Below are positions 58,471-64,000 of a stretch of 64,000 nt of DNA, piece after piece. Position numbers and translations under genes: made by a program. The notes below the pieces were generated by a model, which worked only from the letters and a program-made list of their open reading frames with translations, searched no databases and was not told the DNA's origin. The stretch comes from Cunninghamia lanceolata (Eukaryota > Streptophyta > Pinopsida > Cupressales > Cupressaceae), in assembly GCA_027924645.1 (NCBI GenBank), contig BSBN01000233.1, positions 9,504,501-9,568,500 on the forward strand, written 5' to 3'. Within the stretch, counting starts at the first letter, position 1. Each line of letters opens with the position of its first letter.

Positions 58471-58834
58471 GATGCATAGGAAATGCATTAGTCTAGTGAT
58501 ACTCAAAGACTCATCCTTTGATTTGGATTGATGTTTTGTAGACTACCTCTCAAGGGGAGCTGGTAGATGTTGCTAAATGAGTTTCTGATTAAGAGAAGTA
58601 AGTGTTGCAGTGTTGATGATAGGGGGAGTTGTGTAGTAAAGAGAAAGAAAAGGTTTTACACCCTTTGCCATTGATGTCAAAGGGGGAGAGAAGTTCATGT
58701 GAAAAACTCAAGGAGAAAACTTCTGATTAATGCAACCAAAGAAATAAAGTAAGGGGGAGCAAAGAAGCAAAGTAAGTTTGTTTGTCTTGATGGTTTTTCA
58801 CATCATGTGTTTCCATCAATGACTAAGGGAAGAT
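58471..58834 (+). other. F 3' untranslated end with purine tracts
   Basis: Non-coding, with AGGGGGAG at about 58621, 58681 and 58753 and a final CTAAGGGAAGAT next to the LTR (decayed PPT). Confidence 0.7.
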
Positions 58835-60100
58835 TGTTACAAGTATGAGCAGTAAGTGTTGTCATTGATGTCAACACCTAAGGTCAACATCTAAGGAAAT
58901 TATTTGAATGAGTTTGAGTAAGTATCTAAGAAGAACAATACAGTGTTTTGCTTTGCATATCTTGTAGATTGAATACCTTTATATGTGGTTTGGAAGTCAT
59001 GTTAAGAGATTTATGTAGCTTCTATCTTTCAAGTTTGAGCCTCTAGTATGAAGATTTGAGTGAGTTCTGTTCACTAGAGTAAAACAGTTTGTGGTTCTAG
59101 AATTAAGTTTGGAATGATGTTATGTGTCTTTAGTTCAAATGGTTCATGATTTGGTGCTCCGCAAGCGATCTTTCCTTTATGATAGTGGCCGATAGTAATG
59201 TTTAAGTGCTCTGGTTTGAAGAATCTTATGGATAAAGTGTTTAGAGGTTGTACAGATGTTCTTGGTGATTGTAACATGTTTGTGGATGTCTCTAGATTGT
59301 GTTCCTACCTTTTGATTAGTCTACAAAGTGTAATCTAGATTTTGCATGAAGTGTGTTCCTAAAGGTCTTAGTGCTAACACTAGTTTTAGCCGACTTGGTT
59401 GTTTTCACTACTCGCGATTATACTTTAGAGTTTGTGATTGAGTGTTGTAGCATGGAAGATTACATTTTAGTCCTAGATAAGGTGTGGTATAGTTTGCATT
59501 CATTCTTCTCCTCCACATATCTATTTAGGTCCAGACCTATTCTAATGTATGTGTGTATGCTAAACTTGGAGATTGTTCCAATGGTTGATGATTGTAATGC
59601 TAACCTTGATGTTCATTCCAAGGTTGATGAATTGTATAAATAAATGTAATGAAGTTGTGAATGATTGATAAGGATGTGAAGATACCAAGATAAGTGTGAA
59701 GTAAAAAATTAGAGCAGAGAAAATGAAATTTATTGCTCTTCAATGGAACTAAACCTTGGCATAGTATAGATGCTACTATCTCAGTTCACCAACTTTGGTA
59801 GTGAGCGACCCAATGGCAGTGAGCCACCCCATTGGTAGTGAACCCCTTCTTTTCCAATGAGCATTCTAAGAAGTGAGCCTCTGATAGTGACCCTTGTTGT
59901 AAATTTTTATATATCATTTGTATTGTGAGCTAACACTCACTGTGGTTTTTCCTTATTGGGTTTTCTATGTAAAAATTCTGGCATCTCATGTGTGAATGTG
60001 TTTAAGTTATGATTTCATGCTTTCATTGTTAAATTACAATAATAGTGATAAAGTAGTTGATGTGTTGATGGTTTTAAATTTTTGGTTAGAACTGATTCAT
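58835..60100 (+). repeat. F 3' LTR, truncated
   Basis: Starts TGTTACAAGTATGAG. Compared with the 5' LTR it lacks about 95 bases near 59090 and stops at GATTCAT (60100), without the final CCCCCCTCTAAG...CAACA. Confidence 0.9.
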
Positions 60101-60165
60101 ATGGAGTCTTTGAACTATTGACTCTGGCTTGCACTCTATTTTGCATTGGCACAATCACGGTTAGG
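60101..60165 (-). pseudogene. copia integrase fragment (probably element E)
   Basis: The minus strand encodes IVPMQNRVQARVNSSKTPYE, the same site as VYIQNRVQVKGNGTKTPYEL in F. Orientation and place fit the missing upstream part of element E, with RT deleted. Very short, so assignment to E is inference. Confidence 0.55.
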
Positions 60166-60943
60166 AGGGTCCTCAAAGAGAACAATCCGGACCATGTAGC
60201 TAGAGTAAACACAACGGAAACACTCAAAGATATGAAGCAATTACAGATTTAGTCATTCAATCTATCATAGAATTAAAATATAAATTGGCTGGCAACATGT
60301 GGGCTTACAATTAGGGCTCACAGGCCTAATTACAAAATATCAGAATATGCACAAGATATAGCTTTGAAGCTCCTTCACAAAGAATCCAAACTATGAACTT
60401 ATCCTAAGGATCTATTACCTTAATATATATCATCTCCAATACAAAAGATTCCTCTAAATCAACCAAGGAAGATCACAAACTCCAATGAAGAGCTGTAAGG
60501 TGTGTACACAGATAGGTCAGACCTAAATGAATTGAACTCCTCCACAAATGAATGGAATGATGTGTGGATCTTGAGGAAGGTTAGCCATGAACCAATAAAC
60601 ATTGATTGATGTGTCTTTTATCTTCATAAGTCATGAAATGCTTCGCAGGTCTTCTGCTTTAGCTGATTATCAAAGATTGTTAGGATACTCCACTCTAAGA
60701 AAATAGTTGATCTTCTGATAGTGATAACTTTTTGGTACATTATCCAAATGCTCTAAAAATTGCATATGATGTAGATGGATGAATCTAGGTACTAAGTCTA
60801 GCTCCACAAGATTTGAAATGCAATTGCAGTAGAATGTAGACCAAAATACAGAAAGTGCTACTGACTGAACTGACTGGAAAATAAAAAGAAATAAACTAAA
60901 ATGCAAATGTTTTTGGTTGATGCAAGATTGCTCTTGAACCAGG
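60166..60943. other. unassigned repeat-like DNA
   Basis: No domain in any frame. On the minus strand phrases such as GTGTTTCCGTTGTGTTTACT and GGACCCTCCTAACCGTGA look like the U5 end of an unrelated LTR, but I cannot find a partner. Confidence 0.45.
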
Positions 60944-61645
60944 TGTTAGCACTCATTTTGACCTGGGGTTAATTCTTCATGATCAGGGGGTTTCTTCATT
61001 TGAACCCTTTATCTTCTTGCCCATTTTTCCTAAGTATTGGACCTCCTCAGCATTTTTTTCAGCTGCAGCATCATATTTTCTTGAGGAGGAGCTCATCATC
61101 ATCATATTTCCTTTGATGGTGGTCAGCATCATCATGTTCTCCATCGACCAGTTTCTCATCGTCATCATCATATTTCACTATCGGGTGATGTTTGGTTATT
61201 ATCCTGATGATGCTGATGAGCTACAGTGCACCCTGATTTGCTTGCGGGGGTGATTTCTCAAGTATCCGGTGATCTTCCAATTATCACCTTGCCCAAACAT
61301 GATGATGAGGTTGCCCCGATATTCTGAAGGGGTTATTCTCTAAGTTGTTCGACCTGACTTGTTTTTTCTTAAGGGTCGTCATCATCATCATCATATTTCC
61401 AGTTATCACCGTGTTGCTTGCGAGGGTCATCATATTTTCTGCCTTCATGATATTTCACCGGGGTGATATCTTTATCATCGGGTGATCTTGGTTATGATCA
61501 TCCTGATGATGTTGTTGAAGAGTTCTAAGTGCGACCCGATATTCACTAGGGTCATCATATTTTGAACGTCAGGATGATCTTAGTCAATATCATCCTGATG
61601 ATGTTGTATCACTTCTTGTTCGTAGTTTTGTCATCCTGATGATGC

Positions 61646-62248
61646 TGACGTCATCTTATGTCGGGGTGATATTTAGTTCTCTGCCTATCTGCATCATGAT
61701 ATTTCCGAAGGAGGGGGTGATATTTTCATATCACCTGGGTGTATGTTTGTTCCAGCATCATGATGATGCTGATATCAAGGAGATATCCGCCTGTCGGCTT
61801 CGTGCATTATCTAGTGGGGGGTGATCTTTTCAAGCATCATCATATTCTTCTATCGCCCCGATCTTATAGTAGGAGCTACAGTGTAACCTAATATTTGCAC
61901 ATCAGGATGATATTTCCAAATATCTGGTTGTCTTCCGAATATCATCCTGATGTTAATATGATGATGACGTCGTCAAGGTCCAGAGGGGGGTCATATTTCT
62001 AACACTGATCATCTTGTGAAGATCCCCCGATATTTGCAAACATGATGATGACGTCATCCAGATATGAGGAGGTGCGCAGTAGGTAGATATGATGATGACG
62101 TCAGTAGGATATGATGATGACGTCATCAGGATGTTCATCGGCCAGACTTTTGGTATAGGCTCAGCAGGAGGATGTTTCTCCGATGGATCAGGTTGTGCCG
62201 ATGAAGGCGATTATCATGCAGTTATATTGCAATATGATGCTGACGTCA
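61646..62248 (+). promoter_or_regulatory. cluster of five TGACGTCA palindromes
   Basis: Perfect copies at 61646-61653, 62049-62056, 62096-62103, 62118-62125 and 62241-62248, plus TGACGTCG at 61975-61982. TGACGTCA is a full bZIP site (CRE or as-1 half-pair, bound by plant TGA-type factors). Most are preceded by GATGA or GATGC. The distance from the last one to the TATA box is 114 bases. Confidence 0.75.
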
Positions 62249-62361
62249 GGGTGATATTTCAAGCGACAGGATATCATGCTGCTGGAGGATGATGATGATG
62301 AAGTCTTATACTAGTGTCGTCAGGAGCAAAAGCACCGACATGATATATGCTCATGACCTAG

Positions 62362-62370
62362 TATATAAAG
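62362..62370 (+). promoter_or_regulatory. TATA box of the right-edge LTR
   Basis: TATATAAAG downstream of the TGACGTCA cluster and upstream of a GC-richer transcribed part, as expected for an LTR promoter. Confidence 0.65.
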
Positions 62371-63660
62371 TGTTAATGAGGTTGCTGCGGGGTGCATGTG
62401 GGATAATTGATATCCTGCATTTTCAAATATCATGATGATGAATCTCGGCGGGAAATGGTTGCGATTAACTGTCTGATGTTCTTCCCAAGGCCGCGGGTTG
62501 GTGCGCCATTAATGGCGATTGTTGCAGAGGTATGGGCGATGGCGTGGGCTGATCTAGTACCCGGTTGAAGATCTGGATCCCTAGGCGGTGGCGCAGGGCT
62601 CAAAAAATCTTCCTATCTCCTCCCCTACCTGCTGCATTAATGTGTTTGAGCGCCATTTTTATGATACTATGTATCTGGCGGGATTTTTGGTCAACCTGGT
62701 AGTTAATGCTGAATACACCCTCCTGCTATATAGTGCAGACGGTGTTATTCATTGGAGGTTGTTGAAAGTTGAGGATTTTTGGCTCTGTAATCCAAAACCA
62801 GCTGATCTGGTTGCTCTGTACAGTTTAACTTGTGAGTTTATGTATCTCCTGTTGTGCGATTTGGCATGAATCCACTGATTTCATGGTTGATCTTATATGA
62901 GTAATGCTATCTTAGCATGTGTTGTGTTAATTCTGTCTCCAGTATTGCATGTATTCTTCTTCTGAATCTGGATATTTGGGTAATGTTTAGATTCTAGAGC
63001 ATAGAATTCCTATGTTGAATGTCTGATCTTTTAACTTCTGCTCAAGGGGTAGATTAAACTGTTTTCAGGTTGAACATTGGGAAGGGTATACTACAGTAGG
63101 GATGCCATAAGTAGAGATAACTTAACACTCTTCATTGGGAGATATCTGTAAGGCAGATATCATGTGTATCCCCCTGAAATCTGGTTTTAGCTATTCATGC
63201 TGATCATTCACAGGTGTATGTCTACCGACTCCAAGCCCTGGATAGGCACCAATCATGCTGTGTTCTTGTGTTATACACCATGTCTAGCTTTGCATCCAAA
63301 ATTCAAACTAAAACATTTCATACTTCCACCTGTTAGTTGTAGGAGTAGGATTAGGAACCCCCTGCATGCTCTCATACCTAACCAGACACCATGTCCAAGA
63401 ATGTTGCCAGCCTTGTGATCTATCATGCAAATCTTGGTCCATCATGAGAGTATTCTGCCTGTTGTTGTCAAGTTAGATCCTTCTATCTTTGAGCTAGTCA
63501 AGGTTACATCTTGAGTTATAGGGATACCCCCCTTGGTGCGGTAGAACCAGAAGTGAAGGGGAGGCAGCTCACGCAACCTCCTGTATTTAGTTGGCTGAAT
63601 CTGCCTGTGCATTAGAAGTGGCAAACCCTAATGCTGATTCAGAAGAAAAAACCAACAAAG

Positions 63661-63678
63661 TGGCAACTCTACTGGGGA
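63661..63678 (+). other. primer binding site, tRNA-Arg type (Ogre)
   Basis: TGGCAACTCTACTGGGGA, two C-to-T or G-to-A changes from TGGCGACTCCACTGGGGA, which I recall as the PBS of Ogre elements (tRNA-Arg). Confidence 0.78.
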
Positions 63679-64000
63679 GATTGATGTCATATCCATGAAA
63701 GTTTGAGTCTACAAGATAAAGAATAATCAGACCTGGAAACTATTTGTTGCAGCAGAGAAAAGGGTTATATATGTGATTCTGCTGGTGGATGACCCAGAAT
63801 GAAAGAAATCAATCTGTAGCTTCAGCTTGTTTGAAGCTCATTCCTCTTCAAGGAGGTGGCGACTCTGCATCAAAGAGCCTGATAAAAGAACAAAATCAGC
63901 TAGAGAAGAATTTGCAGTTTCTGCAACATATCCAGGTATTTCATATTGTTTGACAGATTCCCTATTTGGTGAGATAGCACTGGTTAAAAGGGGAACATTG
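63679..64000 (+). other. start of the internal region of the right-edge element
   Basis: Leader sequence without coding. It contains TGGCGACTCTGCATCA at 63858, which repeats the first ten bases of the PBS. The window ends here. Confidence 0.55.

Larger units (their letters stand above)
51278..60100 (+). mobile_element. F: Ty1/copia LTR retrotransposon inserted in E
   Basis: LTRs 51278-52661 and 58835-60100, PBS 52664-52675, then GAG, protease, integrase, RT and RNase H in copia order. The 3' LTR is cut off about 38 bases before its expected end and directly followed by E-type integrase sequence on the minus strand, so a deletion removed the right target duplication. Integrase has a 411-bp duplication and a solo LTR inside. 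All domains are damaged but recognisable. Confidence 0.9.
60944..63657 (+). repeat. putative 5' LTR of an Ogre-like element at the right edge
   Basis: Starts TGTTAGCACTC and ends CCAACA three bases before an Ogre-type PBS; the ends TGTT/AACA are inverted. Length about 2.7 kb, in the range of Ogre LTRs. U3 (60980-62340) is a degenerate ATCATC/GATGAT repeat field with TGACGTCA palindromes, a TATA box lies at 62362, and a GC-richer stretch and U5 follow. The other LTR is outside the window, so the left border is inferred from the terminal sequence. Confidence 0.6.

Noticed and set aside
60015..60227. 70-codon minus-strand frame as one gene
   Set aside because: Only its last part (QNRVQARVNSSKTPYE) is copia integrase; the rest is unrelated sequence and it runs into the truncated F LTR.
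62588..62869. 93-codon frame in the right-edge LTR
   Set aside because: It begins near the R/U5 part of a putative LTR, has no recognisable domain, and nothing shows codon constraint. A host gene at this place is possible but unsupported.
1..64000. CRISPR array, bacterial operons or integrated virus
   Set aside because: No regularly spaced identical repeats, no Shine-Dalgarno-led operons. All polymerase genes belong to LTR retrotransposons with clear LTR, PBS and PPT.

Overview
This window is repeat DNA from a plant nuclear genome. I found no host gene, rRNA or tRNA gene, or bacterial feature. It is a stack of nested, mostly decayed LTR retrotransposons from the Ty3/gypsy (Tat/Ogre-like and chromovirus) and Ty1/copia groups. 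A seed plant is certain from the element types. A gymnosperm with slow repeat turnover is my best guess, from the deep nesting, long LTRs and old, transition-riddled copies, but the sequence does not prove it. Nearly every coding frame carries stops, mostly of the kind made by C-to-T or G-to-A change (CAG to TAG, TGG to TGA or TAG, CGA to TGA).

Left half (1-30646). A degenerate TTGTATG/CATACAA-rich tract (1-1627) abuts a 5'-truncated Tat-type element (Gy-out: 1628-2979, resumed at 23567, 3' LTR 29633-30646). A full-length relative (Gy-in, 2985-23561, two 1018-bp LTRs, 5-bp target duplication CCCTA) sits inside its pol gene. Gy-in reads LTR, PBS (tRNA-Lys type), long structured leader, GAG, protease, G-patch domain, RT, RNase H, a second RNase H, integrase, then a long 3' region that carries an antisense, apparently intron-containing gene of the plant mobile domain (PMD) family with its own TATA box, then PPT and LTR. 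Gy-out keeps a second copy of that antisense gene. A 4.6-kb non-autonomous copia-like element (NA1, 8037-12636, target duplication GAAGC) splits Gy-in between GAG and protease. NA1 encodes a coiled-coil protein with four zinc knuckles and a second protein of unknown family.

Right half (30647-60943). The 3' LTR of a minus-strand copia element (D) is broken into three pieces (31156-31643, 39616-40398, 47504-47596). One break is a minus-strand chromovirus (Chr1, 31644-39615, chromodomain at its C-terminus, 681-bp in-frame tandem duplication). The other is a plus-strand copia derivative (C, 40399-47503, target duplication ATCAA) that has protease and integrase but no RT, followed by a second copy of the coiled-coil/zinc-knuckle module. 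D's internal part (47597-48836) encodes a coiled-coil protein and abuts the 3' LTR of another minus-strand copia element (E), which is itself interrupted by a plus-strand copia element (F, 51278-60100). F has a 411-bp duplicated integrase segment and a solo LTR (54745-55993).

Right edge (60944-64000). This looks like a 2.7-kb 5' LTR followed by an Ogre-type PBS (tRNA-Arg type). The U3 part is a degenerate ATCATC/GATGAT field holding five perfect TGACGTCA palindromes, followed by a TATA box. The internal region runs off the window.

Most worth following up: the antisense split PMD gene carried by the Tat elements; the G-patch domain behind their protease; the coiled-coil/four-knuckle module shared by two different non-autonomous elements; and the TGACGTCA cluster in the right-edge LTR.
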